The notes under the pieces: model-generated
What the model was told of the DNA's origin: nothing
The model's input: only the letters and a program-made list of their open reading frames with translations
Database searches by the model: none
Origin: Tetrastigma voinierianum
Lineage: Eukaryota; Streptophyta; Magnoliopsida; Vitales; Vitaceae
Direction of reading: 5' to 3'
Assembly (NCBI GenBank): GCA_016808115.1
Contig: JAEQBH010000651.1
Location: 1,488,001-1,552,000 of the forward strand
Length of the DNA: 64,000 nt
Shown: piece after piece, positions 1-11,470 of the stretch
Layout of the letters: every line of letters starts with the position of its first letter
Position numbering within the stretch: position 1 is the first letter of the stretch
Translations under genes and position numbers: made by a program

Positions 1-1760
1 AATAGCGCTCTTCCATGACCTATGCGAAGATGGAAGGTCGTAGATCACCGCAGAGCCCCTAACGTCTGAAAATAAAGAAAACCCTGGTCTCATTCGCGAA
101 AAAGATGAAGAAACAAGGCCAAGCTTAGGGATGCCGAGCCCTTTTATCCCTAAAGAAGCCAAGAACTCCCACTCAAATGCCCCAAATCCGCTGGGAGCGA
201 GTTGGGAGGGGTAAATGTTGAAATGTTGCAAACACCTTTTCATGAAAGGGTGCAGAGGAAACGCAAGGCCATTACCGCTGCGACCTTTAAACCATCCTGC
301 AATAAAGGCCTGTAAAGGTTAAGACATCGGGGACCCATACTTGATACAAGGGGGAGGTCGATAACGATCAGCAAAGGTACTCCCATACGAAGGGTCAACC
401 TTATTAGGTCCCACATTCACAAAGATGTCTAATCCAGATGTAAGGTACTCCAACCCCTCAGATATGTGATTGTGTTTATTTTCTTTACCCTACTAACGGA
501 AGAGAGGCGCTTCAAAGAATGCTCGATTCTCGATATAGCCGAACGGCCGAGGCATCTCCAAACAGACAGCGTCGATTAACAACTAAGGAGTCATCAATTA
601 ACCAAGAAAGAAGAAGACAACCCGACCCACGACGAGACAATACAAGAAATAAAAACCAATCTGTTAAACCCTAGTGTTGCTCACTGCACTACAATCAAAA
701 CGATATGGACACACCTGTAAATACAATGGGAAGAAAGGTCAAAAAGGCATGAATGTGGAGGTCGAAATAAAGGATCCGGAAGGTTGCATAAGACGAAAGA
801 TATCCACGAAAGAAACAGAAGGAAACTGGAGGAAATCGGAGAAATAAGCGAAACCTAAGGGTCATCATTACTACAAGACTTATGACTACACAAGGCTTTA
901 ACTGCCCAACCCCGAACGCATACACGTAGAAACCGCAACCGATAATGAAGGATAATGTACTCTTGCCCACGCCAAATAAGACACAAGGGTCAGCAACCGA
1001 TAGGATTTAAAAATAGCTCAGAGGGCCCACTGACCAAGCCCAAAGAAGCGGTACGCCCAACGCAATACCAAGGCTCCTCAGTATCGGCCCAAATCGAAGG
1101 CCCATACAGTCCAAATGACAATCCCGACCGAATCGAAGCCCCATATCCTACAAATCGATTGTGTATCGTCCTATACTGTAAAATAGAATAATCCAAGAAT
1201 ATATTATCCCCGTCGATCCAACCAAACCTTATCAATAAGGAAGTGGAAAATAATAACAGATCATCATCAGCTGGATCTCCTCCCAATAAGGAAAGAGATT
1301 ATCTCAAACAAGCAAATTCCTTCTATATCTTGTACCAAACTGGAGCATGGACTAAAATAAGAAATATCTCGTCCAATGGGAAGGACTCCTAACCACCACC
1401 CAACTGGTTGAACATCTACTAAAAATACAAGACCACCCATCGGTGAAAAGTACGCAAAAACCAACGCCAACATTCCTACACACATTCTTAGACGCATATA
1501 CATGCAACACATTCGCCTGGGCGCCCCTTTTCTCTCAAAGAAACCCGACTCAGTATCGGAGGCGCCACGGCGAAGCCCTCGCCGACCCCTTCTTCCTTGT
1601 TTTTGCAGAGGAGGCCACGTCCGTAGCCCGCAGTCAACAAAGGCAAACGATCCTACCCCACCCCGTATTAATCCGTGACGCCCGCATCCCGTACCCCACA
1701 AACAACTGGGTCCGTACCCCAAAGGTCCCTACATGTCTAAATTTAGTTCCCGGCTTGAAA
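1..1760. other. Unassigned repeat-like sequence, no gene supported
   Basis: I recognise no coding region, RNA gene or LTR boundary here. Composition is mixed: 1-700 is moderately AT-rich, and about 1,000-1,740 is richer in GC. The minus strand of 1,000-1,740 has repeated TGGGCC-type words, which I have seen in plant LTRs, so a decayed minus-strand LTR is possible. Overlapping ORFs on both strands at 1,267-1,778 lack any recognisable motif and look like chance open frames. Confidence 0.35.
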
Positions 1761-1764
1761 AAAA

Positions 1765-2150
1765 GCATCATCAGTTAATATCATTTAATATTAAATGAAA
1801 TTAGGTCTAAAAGTCTTTCATAAAATAAGCCTAAAAAACTTAAAGTTTATGTAAATTGATATTGGAAAAAAAAAAGTTTCTAGCTATTCCAATTATTTTA
1901 AAAAAAAACAAAAAAGGTAAAGATTTGATGATACATTCTTAGAGAATAATAATAAACAAATATGACAAGTTTGGAAGCTAAAGTTTTATAAATATATGAA
2001 TTTTATAAGTAATTGAGGAAATGTTTGGTAAATAGATATTTGCTAAGATTTGAGAATTTATTTAGATAATATTGTAAGCAAGATGAATATTGAGGGATAA
2101 TATGATATAAAATATATTGATAACAATTATTTTTAATAGAGTATGTGAAT
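1765..2150. other. AT-rich spacer
   Basis: Strongly AT-rich stretch with short A and T runs, including an A-run near 1,867 and another near 1,901. No coding or repeat structure is recognised. It separates the unassigned left edge from the LTR-like block that starts at 2,152. Confidence 0.5.
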
Positions 2151-2151
2151 C

Positions 2152-3540
2152 TGTAGAACCCGAGTGAATTTGAATTTTTCGGAAAATTGGCAAAATGGTA
2201 AATTGCCAATGCAGTACAGGATGCAAACCTAAAAATTTCTAGATCTCGGATGACAAAAAGGACCCCACTGTTGGATTTGTCTCGTAAAATCTAGTTACCA
2301 AGACGACCTCATTGAATTCCAGACAACTGGATTTTTCACTTAATTACTAGGGCGACTGTGTCCTAGAAAGCCCAAAATGAGATTTTGGGAAATAATTAAG
2401 CAAAGTTCATTTAAAATAATTTGAACTTGAACGGTGACCTAAATAAATCAAGCCAGCGTAAAACTGCACTCGAACTGCCTGGACACGTGGCGCAACGTGG
2501 GCCACTCACTTAAGCCTTAAGTGAGGGCTTGAGGGGCAAAGAGGGAAAAAGGATCCCATTTTCCTGGTTCTTGTCCGAGAGATAGAGAAAGAGGGGAGGA
2601 AAGAGACCAAGACTTCTCTCTACGATCTACGGGATTTCGTCGGTCGGAATTCATAGAGCCAAAAGTGAAAGTTCATCTACTCGACGAGGGCTACGCATGC
2701 GTACCAAAAAGGAAGGATTTCGACGAATATCTAAAAGAGGATATTCGGGGGAAATCGAAGCTTTCAGGTTTAGGAGGGGTTCTCGGGACCTCCTACCGGT
2801 TAGACTACACTTCAAGAGGTAGGGATCCTTCCTATTCTGGTTTTAGTCTCCATCTTTTTGCTGATTTTTTGGTTAAAATGGTGGAACGTGTTAAGGGTCT
2901 ATTTGGGTAGAAAAATGCCCAAAACCTTATGTTCTTCTCTTAGGTGAAAGTAAGATTTGCCTAGCAGAAGGGGTTCGCCAAGGCCCAGGGAGGCTTCTCC
3001 TAGGTGAAGGGGTTCGCCTTGCCAGCTTTCAAGCTATGTTCTACCTCGCTTAGGCGAAGGAAATGTTCTTCTAGGCGAAGGTTGAGGCCTGTCATGGCCT
3101 ATTTGTGGCCAGGTTTAGGGCCTGTATTGGGGCCGTATATGGCTTGATTCTAGGCTGTTGTGTGGACTTTTTTGTGGGCATTACACATGCCATAATGGGT
3201 CTTGAAGGCGAAGGATGTTATTACTTGCCCTTATAATAGCATGCTTGGTTATTGTTGCTTGATTGAATGTTGATATGTGTGTTATGTATTGACATTGAAA
3301 TGATTGTTTGATGGAAATTATATGCGTGTAATATAGTTATCCATGATGCATGGTTTAATGTATGAGTTAAGTGTCCATATGACATCCATCACATATGAGG
3401 CATGGCATTAACATGTAGTGGCTCATCACATTGCATTATGCACGGGGACATCACATATCATAGGTGTGAGTGAATGGTTGGAAAATCAACACTATGTGTG
3501 GTGATTGATTAGGTGGACTCGGTATTGTTGGGTGAGTATG
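2152..3540 (+). mobile_element. Probable LTR fragment, chromovirus (Tekay/Del)-like, plus strand
   Basis: The block opens with TGTAGAACCCG and a run of gaatttgaatttttcgg, a style of opening I associate with LTRs of plant chromoviruses. It continues for about 1.4 kb without any coding domain. At 2,938-3,090 it holds several copies of a short motif (TAGGCGAAGG and its reverse complement TTCGCC). An 81-codon ORF at 2,665-2,910 has no recognisable motif and is probably not a gene. I found no second copy in the window, so this is a solo or truncated LTR; the right boundary is approximate. Confidence 0.35.
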
Positions 3541-3796
3541 GCGATCATGAGTTGAATAAATGGTAAAAACTTATATCGAACAATAGCAAGAAGGCTAGAT
3601 CTCCACACAGGTGAAAGACTTGGACTGGTTCAAACACTCTTATGGTGAAAGTCTAAAAAGTGTTAGAAGGCATGCAGAGCTTTGTTGACTAATTTTTACA
3701 TAGACCAAAAACTGACTAATAGTGAAGACCAAATTAACTAAATATGATGAAGTCAGTATGTTCCAAACTTCTGGTACCACCACCAAAACTAATCGG
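3541..3796 (-). other. Possible leader fragment of an Athila-like element, minus strand
   Basis: This short stretch lies just left of a primer-site-like sequence and the 2.2-kb LTR of element A. Read on the minus strand it would be the untranslated leader following that primer site. It has no ORF that I recognise. If the primer site is real, a second internal region once extended leftwards from this LTR. Confidence 0.3.
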
Positions 3797-3816
3797 TCGA
3801 CAACGATTGCCAAAAA
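3797..3816 (-). promoter_or_regulatory. Primer-binding-site-like sequence left of A's LTR
   Basis: On the minus strand the sequence reads TTTTGGCAATCGTTGTCGA, close to the usual plant tRNA-Asp primer site TGGCGCCGTTGCCGGGGA. It abuts the left end of the LTR at 3,819. A primer site is expected at the inner edge of a 5' LTR, yet this LTR also has a purine-tract signature on its other side, which marks a 3' LTR. Confidence 0.4.
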
Positions 3817-3818
3817 CT

Positions 3819-6023
3819 TGTTATTATTATTGAAAATTATAAAATATATTTGTTTGCCTTGGATAGAAAGCTTCAATTGAAAAATGCGTTTGGGTCTAGA
3901 TCTTTACCAAGTGCCGCAGGTCATTCAAGTAATAAAAGTGGATTTAAGTCCGAAATCGTTCCCACATGGATTTAATTGAAAAATCTAAACATCAATTACT
4001 CCATCTACTCAAGATCCTTGCTATTTGAACTCCAAATTTAAAAGTGACTTGGAATTAAACTTAGGAAATGAAAATTTTAAATAAAATTCTATAACTATAT
4101 AAATTCTAGAATTTTTTGGATTGGAAGAAGTTCAACTGATGAGATTAACAACTGGGAAGTAGATCAGTGTACAATTATTAATTTATGCTTCCTTTTAAAA
4201 CATAGTTCAATCATTAGTTTGAGATCTGAACTTGTCAAAGATGCAAGGTAGTATAATTTGGATCTCTCAACACACCATACATTTCACTAATTAAAGATTC
4301 ATGTTCCTTTCGGATACTTGAGTCTAACCAGTTACTTGTAGAATAGAAACCTCTTTCTAAGATCTGGGTATTTTTCCTTTTCAGCACTTCACACCCATTT
4401 CTTAGGATTGAGGAATTCTTGCCCCTATAGATAGGAATATGCAAACCTTCTCGAATCTAATTAGTATCTCATCTTTCAAATCCAATAAAATTTTCTATCT
4501 CCTTGATTAGATCTTTGCTAACACGGGATCAAGATCCTTTTATCAGATTAAGGAGAAACCTCTGATCAACTAAATTGATAAATCGAAGTAATCTTTCAAA
4601 GTTCATTAGTTCAATAATATTAGTCTACCATACGCCTAAGTAACTGCTCCGTATTCTAAGGAAGTTCCATCTACTGTGTCATAGCCGTCTATTGGAAGTA
4701 TCTTTGAAAATATTCCCAAGCGTGAGGTGGGTGGAATCAAGCATTATATTCTCTTGAAGTCCACAGGTCATTTCCACAAGGAGTGGTTACCTAGGTGATC
4801 CTTAGGGATTATTCTCCAAAGAATGTGCATTTAAAAGTAAAGTTTGGGGGTTGTAATTGATTGATCGAGTAACCGATTAAGTTAACTGTTTTAAAGCAAA
4901 AAGGTGAATGATAGGGTTCTTAGGTTTCCACTCCTTGCCCGTCGGTAATACCACCTCTTATTCACAATCTCATCTAGAGCCATTGATGAATTGTCTTCGA
5001 TGGAAGATTTTATATTAGCTCTTTTAAAGCGAAGAGCGATTGAGCGATGACCAGCAGCCTGTTGAGCGATTTGCTTGGACTCTTGGCTTGCATTTGCGAT
5101 CAAACACAACGTGTACGAGGTCTCTCGTTCTGCGTTGTCAAGAAGATGCCAAACTAAGGTTTATAAGATTTTCTGCAAGTGCTTAGCATGCATTATGCAA
5201 TCCAGTTGAAGCACAAGAGAATTGTGAGGTTATTACCTTTACGAAGGTGAGTTTCACCATTAGGAACCCCGTCATGGAAGTTAGAACTCCATTGAAACGC
5301 TGAAAATTGATTCATATTTGATAAGAAACTACTCATAAATGAGACTTGAGAAATAACACTTCAATTGCAAGATTGGGATATCAAAGCATAGAATCCTGTA
5401 AAAATCTTAGGGTTGTATGAATAGTGAGAAGATTACAAGTAATTGAAAATTCAGAATCCGAAGAAAAACTAAGTACTCTACTTTACTTTATGAACCCTAG
5501 AAAAAATATGATCTCGAACCCTTTATCGGGTTTAAGTACCCTTCTCCTTAGTGATCTCGAAGTCGTGGTCGAAAGACGAGCGTACCCTTGCATCAAGATT
5601 GGAATTCTGCTCAAATCCCACAAAAATTGCATGTTGATGCCGTACCGATAAGTGTGTCTGCCGTGCAATATCTTGGTGCTACTCTTTGCTTTGGGAATCT
5701 GGGGTACCGATTTATTTAATAAATTACCAATAGTGTCTTTGCATGTGAATTACCGGTACCATTATGTATGTCTGCATTCTCTTTGCTATCTATCATCTCC
5801 CTCTCTCAGTAGCACTACAGGGGCTTCTCGTGGCTTCCATCGGCCATGATGATCTACATTTGTTCTCTGGACACGAACCCTTACAAAAAGTATTACAGGA
5901 ACTGAAAAACACTGCATAAGCACAAAAACGAGGAACGATCAAGGCACCTATTCTTTGCAAGCGAGCAAACATGACCAAATTATTAAAATCAGGTATAAAT
6001 GTTGCCCTTTTATGTATTCAACA
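3819..6023 (-). repeat. Element A left LTR (about 2.2 kb, minus strand)
   Basis: Read on the minus strand the block begins TGTTGAATAC and ends AATAATAACA, so it has TGTT...AACA termini. Its 4,765-5,510 segment matches 43,790-44,490 in the same orientation, including the words gtgatccttagg, attctccaaagaatgtg and tgatagggttctt. That pair is taken as the left (3') and right (5') LTRs of element A. The two copies differ by many small indels. Several short ORFs inside have no motif and are not genes. Confidence 0.65.
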
Positions 6024-6036
6024 CACCCCCCAACCT
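6024..6036 (-). other. Element A polypurine tract
   Basis: Directly right of the LTR the plus strand reads caccccccaacc, which on the minus strand is GGTTGGGGGGTG followed by the LTR start TGTTGAA. A purine-rich tract next to an LTR start primes plus-strand DNA synthesis, so it identifies 3,819-6,023 as the 3' LTR of a minus-strand element that extends to the right. Confidence 0.5.
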
Positions 6037-6419
6037 ACAACTTTCTAGTCCCTAGCAAGATTTGAACTCGTAACACTTGCCGATTATGAGTTTCAATAAA
6101 ATGCGCTAGGTGCAGTTAGGCCTTACAAGTTTCCCATAGGGAAAAAATTGAGCATAGTGCTTTAACTTGACAGAGTATGCAACCGTTTGAACTCAAATGA
6201 AACCACAGTCTCAAAGTAATGGACATAATAACAAATTGTTACAAAACAGAGATACTCATATAAAGGACCATGAATTTGAGAAAAGAAAGGCTGTAATGAG
6301 ATCACCAAACTGAAATGAACTACATTATCACGACAAACATTTTAACATAACCAAGCAAACTAATATGCATAAAGTCAAGAAGACTTATCGACATAACTGA
6401 AATAAAAAGGTCTTTCAAG
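6037..6419 (-). other. Element A 3' untranslated region
   Basis: No coding sequence seen. The part next to the tract shares the words ctagtccctagcaa/gctagtcccagcaa with the equivalent position beside the 3' LTR of element D (36,285-36,310), which supports a 3' untranslated location. Confidence 0.45.
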
Positions 6420-7409
6420 CATATTGACCATGGGCTACGCAAATAGGGCTTATATGAACAAAATGGGTATTGGCATGACGTATTTAGTCTCTACCCAGTT
6501 GCCAACACCACCCTATTCTAACCCCACCATGCTACTACTCTCACTTCCTCCCGTCATCGGTGAAGAGAATGCGTCCTCATCAACACGATCCGCCGAGCTC
6601 ATTCGTCCACTTCCAGTCGGGAGAGGATCATCTCACCACCCGAAGAGTTCTCCTCGTAAGATGCTTGACTCTGACCTAGAGCTGTGATCCCGATTATACG
6701 CTTCCCTAGTATGCACTTGAACCAACCCCCGCTTGATTCTCGCTCCATCCTTTTCAAAGGAGATGTACTCATCGGCCGCATGGTGATGAGGATGAAGCCC
6801 CGAAAATAGCGAAGGAATGTGATGGCGAAGGGCCTTGTGAGACTTGACTCGGCTTTTGCTTCTGTTTGGTTTGTGATGGGCTGACTTAGGAAGAATTCTT
6901 GGCTCTTTAACTTCTCAGCTCATCCTATGACTTCCACAAGATTTATGACTAAAGTTAAGGAATGGGATATGCACATTTCAGTTGGGGACCCTCGGAAAGT
7001 CCCTCATAACACACCATATTACAAGGGCATAATCAATGATTTTTCGGTCATTTACCTCATCTGAAGTGGATTTCTTCCTTGCTTAGCAACTATCTTTTCC
7101 CTTCGGTTCAATCATGTGTGAATGATTTTGTTCATTAATGCATACCCGAGGGCTAACTTCCGGGAATGAACTCCTTGCTTCAAAACCTCCCATGGGAACC
7201 GAGGTTGGGTGCACATGGAATCTGCAAAACAAGCGGCGTCGAGCTACGTAATGGCCACTGAGGAGGGTAGGTCGGTCATGTGTAGCGGGGCGGACATAAT
7301 TCAATGATTAGCAGGCTATCAGTCGAGTGACCATATGACATTTCCCCAAAATAGTAATTCAGAATTGTCTACATTATGATCTTCTCTCAGGTGGAATAGG
7401 ATTCACTGG
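6420..7409 (-). pseudogene. Element A ORF3-like protein, C-terminal part, broken
   Basis: On the minus strand, open segments at 7,304-7,083 and 6,781-6,599, with other frames between them, form a discontinuous coding remnant downstream of A's pol. The matching N-terminal part lies at 30,500-30,810, on the far side of inserted element B. The position downstream of integrase fits the extra 3' ORF (sometimes called env-like) of Athila-group elements. I see no signal peptide or clear membrane helix and do not assign a molecular function. The assignment rests mainly on position and on continuity across the B insertion; sequence similarity is weak. Confidence 0.35.
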
Positions 7410-7734
7410 TGATTAGTACCCAGTGCTATTTTGAACCTTTATTTAGATAGGTTAAATTGCTTTTGTGCACTAATCGTATTAATTAACCCCCAGTTGACAT
7501 GTGTAAGGTCCTTTGTTAGTAGTTGTATTTTGAGGCTGTTTTGTGGTAGTTTTGCCAGTTTCATAAACTGTCCTACCGCTATCAAGCTAAGCATATCGAA
7601 GTTAGGCTGATTTACAGGAGTTCGTATGGTTTTTATATTCGATTACATCAAGTGAGGAATGAAGGAATTGAAGATAAAACAAAAATTTGGATCTGAGCTA
7701 GAATATGCGGGATGCAAGCGGGAAGACAAAGGAG

Positions 7735-7862
7735 ATTTCGCTAGAATAAGCCAGAATTTTCGTAATAATAAGCGAAATTTCGGCAATTATAGCGAAATTT
7801 TCGCTGATCCCAATTCGCTACATAAAGCGGGAATTTTACGCTCTCTTGAGAATTTTACGCCG
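7735..7862. repeat. GCGAAA/TTTCGC motif array in B 5' LTR
   Basis: About 130 bp contain repeated copies of GCGAAATTT and its reverse complement, and the degenerate forms GCGGGAATTT and TTTTACGC. The array ends about 100 bp before the TATA box at 7,961. Equivalent arrays occur at the same distance from the TATA box in the other LTRs of this family. Confidence 0.7.
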
Positions 7863-7960
7863 TGTTTTTAATGTACAAGCATTGGTTTTTGGTTTTCTCC
7901 TTTCTACCCTCAATGTAATTATACTATTTTAGGATAGATTGGTATTTCACTGTTGTAGGC

Positions 7961-7968
7961 TATATAAG
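7961..7968 (+). promoter_or_regulatory. TATA box of B 5' LTR
   Basis: The sequence GGCTATATAAGCC is found here, and the same word appears in reverse at 41,201-41,213 in element D's 5' LTR. A related form is at 58,179 in element I. Conservation between copies in both orientations supports it as the U3 core promoter. Confidence 0.6.
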
Positions 7969-8809
7969 CCATTTTATGAACAATTTGTAACCTAACTATT
8001 CATTGAAGGCATTTCCATTATGGGCCCCTGTTTTCGGCTCCCATTTTCTCTCTTCTCTCTCTACTTTCTCTCACTTTCTAGGCAACCAAATGCACCCTTT
8101 GAGGATGACAACTCAAAGGATGTTTGGCTAAAGCCTCCAAACCTTGATGAGGAGGGTTGCTAGGTTGGTTGATGAGGTTTACAAGTGATCCTCTTGTTTT
8201 CCGCAGACGATTCTTGGTATTTATGTTCAAACTTTCAAAACTAGGTTTAAAAGTTTATTTGATGTACTTTTCTTGATCAATACTTGGCAAGCTTTTAGGG
8301 GTTCGATTGTATTCTTAATGTTAGATACAGCGACATCCATTGATTCATCATTTATAGACCATCGGGAGTAGGTTAAATGCTAGATTTCAGCTGAGAACGA
8401 TTAATGTGAGTAAATGCTATGGTTCAAAGAGGAAAGGTACTAAGGGTTGGTTTTTAAAGTTAAACAAAGATCCGGTTTTGGCAAATGACTATAGGTCAAT
8501 TGCCTTAATGCGAGGAAATAACCCGAGGACACCTTTACAACCTATCATACAAACTAGTAGCTGAGAACTTAAGGTCTTCTTTTTACATTTTATTTAATTA
8601 CCTTCGATTAACATAGTGACAACAACCACACTTTTTATACAAATCAAATCAAACAAAGCCTCACCATTTTGAATCATATACAAATCATTTTGTAAGACGA
8701 AAACCCGTCAGTGTTCGATCCTAGAGCGTATCTCGATTAGTTTTACTCGTGGTGAGAGGAATTTAGGTATGAATTTTGTTGATTGAACCCTATTGCGTAC
8801 CAGATCAAA

Positions 8810-8828
8810 TGGTGCCATTGCGAGGATG
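8810..8828 (+). promoter_or_regulatory. Element B primer-binding site
   Basis: TGGTGCCATTGCGAGGATG follows the LTR end after two bases. It is a mutated form of TGGCGCCGTTGCCGGGGA, which is complementary to the 3' end of plant tRNA-Asp and typical of Athila/Tat elements. Confidence 0.65.
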
Positions 8829-9128
8829 AAATTTTAAACTCTGAGATGATGAGTTGATGGTACTTATAATCTCATTACAAGTATTGGTGACCTTTGAACC
8901 TCTTTGAATTTCGTTGTTTAAATTTCCAAGTTTTTTATATGATCATTTTATTTTATTTTTTTTAGCTAACCTCTGTTTTTAGGCAAGCCTATTACATTTA
9001 TCTTTGCTTTGTCTCTTTTTGTGTCACAGTGTTTATGTATCTTTGCAGGATAGAGGTATATCGGAGTAGATTGCAAGAGTTAGTACACGATTGAGCAAGG
9101 TTGGCAAGTCGGTGTACATAGTGAGCAA
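8829..9128 (+). other. Element B leader
   Basis: AT-rich untranslated leader between primer site and gag. No feature stands out beyond a T-rich run near 8,945-8,965. Confidence 0.5.
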
Positions 9129-10560
9129 ATGGATCCCTCTGCGAGAAGACAACAAAGTCAACAAGGTGCTCCAGTGAATCCTACAGCATACAGATCAATG
9201 AGGGACCACATACACCCTCCTAGGGTGAGTGCACCTTCCTGCCTCATACCACTTGCTGATGATGTGGTGGTGAGACCATATTTGGTGCCCCTGCTTCCCA
9301 ATTTTCATGGAATGGAGAATGAAAATCCATATACTCATATCAGGGAGTTCGACGAAGTATGCACAAATTTTAAAGAAGGTGTGCCTGACATGGACCTGCT
9401 TAAGCTGAAAGCATTTCCATTGACCTTTGAAGAATGAAAGCGGTTGGCTCCGATTCAACGAGGCCGAAACGATAAGAAATTGGGCGAACTTCAAGCTAAG
9501 TTTTGAAGAAATTTTGATTACAACAGAATAGGTTTGAAGAGAGGCAAATCTGCACTTACTCGACTATGATATTGAAGTTTTATCGGTGTTACAGGTGAAG
9601 TTCATGGAGACAATCGGTGCATGATCCCACGCCATGGGTTTTGATACATGGATGCTTGTGAATCCCATTTCTATGATGGTATGTCTCTGACCATGAAGCA
9701 ACCTAAAAACCATGTGTGGGAGAGACTTCTGACAAGCACCCAAATAAAGCCATGGACTTTTGAACTATGTGGCGAAACCTCCAAGGCTTAGGATGACAAG
9801 ATCTAAAGAGGTGAAAGAATGAGCCTTGACCCACCAGAGGAGAAGCGATTTATGCCTTTCGAACACGGACATGAAAGCAAGCGGCCCTTTGTTGAAGGTT
9901 GGAGGGAGCTTGAATGATAAATCAACATGAAGTGCAAGCGGTGAATGAATTGCTTGCATCTCCACCCGACTTATTTAAGCGTCGATCAGTAGCCATCTGG
10001 AGAACCTTTGTCCGTAGTTCCTTGATGAGGACTTAATGCAAAACACCCATATCTTGGGTCAAAATAAATACCTACAAATGCTCCTTGTAGAAACACCTAT
10101 AACCCCAATTGGAGGAATCATCAAACCTATCATGGAAGCCGACCTCCTGCATATGCTCCCGAGGAACCTGATGTGATTAGCTCCACCTCGGCCACGAAGC
10201 GTGGCCTCAACCTTGTCACGTAGAGCGGGCAGTGCGAATTTAAGCAAGGTAGTTGGTACCTTTATGGAGGAACAAAAATTGTTGAATATTTCAAACGATA
10301 AAAATTGGGAGCGTGACTCACTAAACAAGAAGATCGACGGTATGCATTGAGAGATCTCGACAAATATGACAACTTGCAAGTTCCATTTCGAGTTATCTAA
10401 CCGGCCGGCGGGGTCTTGAAAAGGGAAATTCCCTTCCAGACACAGCAAAACCTAAGGGAATGCATGAGATAGGCTCGCGCCCGATCTGAGTCCCAAATGC
10501 GAATTGATGAAGTCAGCGTGTGACTTTGAGAAGTGATACGAGCGGATAAACAATCCCGGC
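9129..10560 (+). pseudogene. gag: Element B gag, frameshifted
   Basis: Gag would form the capsid of the virus-like particle. The ATG at 9,129 opens a 102-codon frame (MDPSARRQQSQQG...) that has the usual plant gag features: a Pro/Gln-rich start, then FHGMENENPYTHIREFDEVC and a segment LKLKAFPLTF. Further pieces follow in other frames, including HFYDGMS near 9,670 and a coiled-coil-like stretch with LSKVVG and LNKKIDGM at about 10,240-10,350. The region ends near 10,530 with a GKFPFQTQQN-like segment that normally precedes protease. The start matches gag of element I (59,376) and of element D (minus strand, near 40,090). Many stops and frameshifts rule out function. Confidence 0.75.
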
Positions 10561-10865
10561 ACCAACCAGCTCGGTCGGTTGAACACCGGAGGAAGAATAA
10601 CCGGCGGTAGGGGAAGAGGTGAAACACAGTGTACCCCCTCATTTCCCAGCACTTTGAAGGAAAAAGGTGATTTATGACTGAAATTTTAGAAGTACTACGA
10701 AAAGTGAAAGTTAATATCCCTCTCCTCGATATGATCAAGCAAGTACCCACGTATGCAAAAATTTTTTTGAAGGACTGTCTTGGTGAAAAGAGGCTTTAAT
10801 GTGAGAATAAAAACTTGTGGGCAAGTGTTCATCATTGAGTCTGAACTCTACAGTATAAAGATCGG

Positions 10866-11240
10866 GTGTCACGCGTCGTGAACATAGGCGGCACTTGTGT
10901 GGAAAAGACATTGCTAGATTTGAGACGAAATCATAAATCTATTGCCTTTTCTATGTACACCCGATGCTTCAAGAAGTGGCGAGGCAAAGCGACCACAATC
11001 ACATTGTCTCTGGCCAGATGGGTCCATCGAATACCAAAGGGGACGATCGAGGATGTTTTGATTCGGGTGGACAAATTCTACTATCCGGTGGATTTTGTAG
11101 TGCTTGACAGAGCGGTCGCGATGAGGGGCTAATCATGTGCGATCATCTGGGGAAGGCCATTTTGGCCACTTCGATCGATCAATTTTGAAAATGGGGTTAT
11201 GCAAATCACTTTTAGGAACATGACTTTGGAGCATTATCTT
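10866..11240 (+). pseudogene. Element B aspartic protease, degenerate
   Basis: The protease matures Gag-Pol. The frame at 10,866-11,132 reads VNIGGTCVEKTLLDLRRN and later IEDVLIRVDKFYYPVDFVV, a pattern diagnostic of Athila/Tat proteases. The catalytic motif should read D-S/L-G-A after LLDL; here it reads LLDLRRN, so the Gly-Ala is lost. A stop follows FVVLDRAVAMRG; the flap and second half (GRPF..., NGVMQITFRNMTLE) continue in another frame to about 11,240. Frame changes and the lost active-site residues make it inactive. Confidence 0.75.
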
Positions 11241-11470
11241 CCCACTTGAGTAAAAACATATGCAACTAGTGGAGGGGATATTTGTGAAAGAAATCATAAT
11301 GGATATGGTTCTGAAGAAACGACAATGGGCAGCAGTGTAGATAGTGTATACTTCAAGGAGTTATCTGGATATTGTAAATCAGCAGACATAGATGTAAAGA
11401 AGCACGGGTAAAGATGTGGAGAGTGTTCTACCTTTATTGACTGGAGAAGAGGAAAAGGAACCTCAACAGT
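11241..11470 (+). other. Element B protease-RT linker
   Basis: Poorly conserved stretch between the end of protease and the start of RT. No domain is recognised; position alone suggests the acidic linker seen in this group. Confidence 0.4.

Larger units (their letters stand above)
7410..8807 (+). repeat. Element B 5' LTR
   Basis: It starts TGATTAGTACCC and ends GATCA, directly before a primer site at 8,810. Related LTRs occur at 29,015-30,499 (+), 34,876-36,269 (-), 40,376-41,695 (-), 55,231-56,557 (-) and 57,406-59,047 (+). A TATA box is at 7,961, and a motif array lies just upstream of it. Confidence 0.75.

Noticed and set aside
1267..1778. Overlapping ORFs of 151 (-) and 111 (+) codons
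   Set aside because: No domain, no conserved motif, and frames open on both strands in a GC-richer patch; typical chance ORFs.
2665..2910. 81-codon ORF as a small plant gene
   Set aside because: No homology that I recognise, and it lies within an LTR-like block.
8810..8828. tRNA gene candidates at primer sites
   Set aside because: Only 17-18 bases complementary to a tRNA 3' end are present, with no cloverleaf; they are primer-binding sites.
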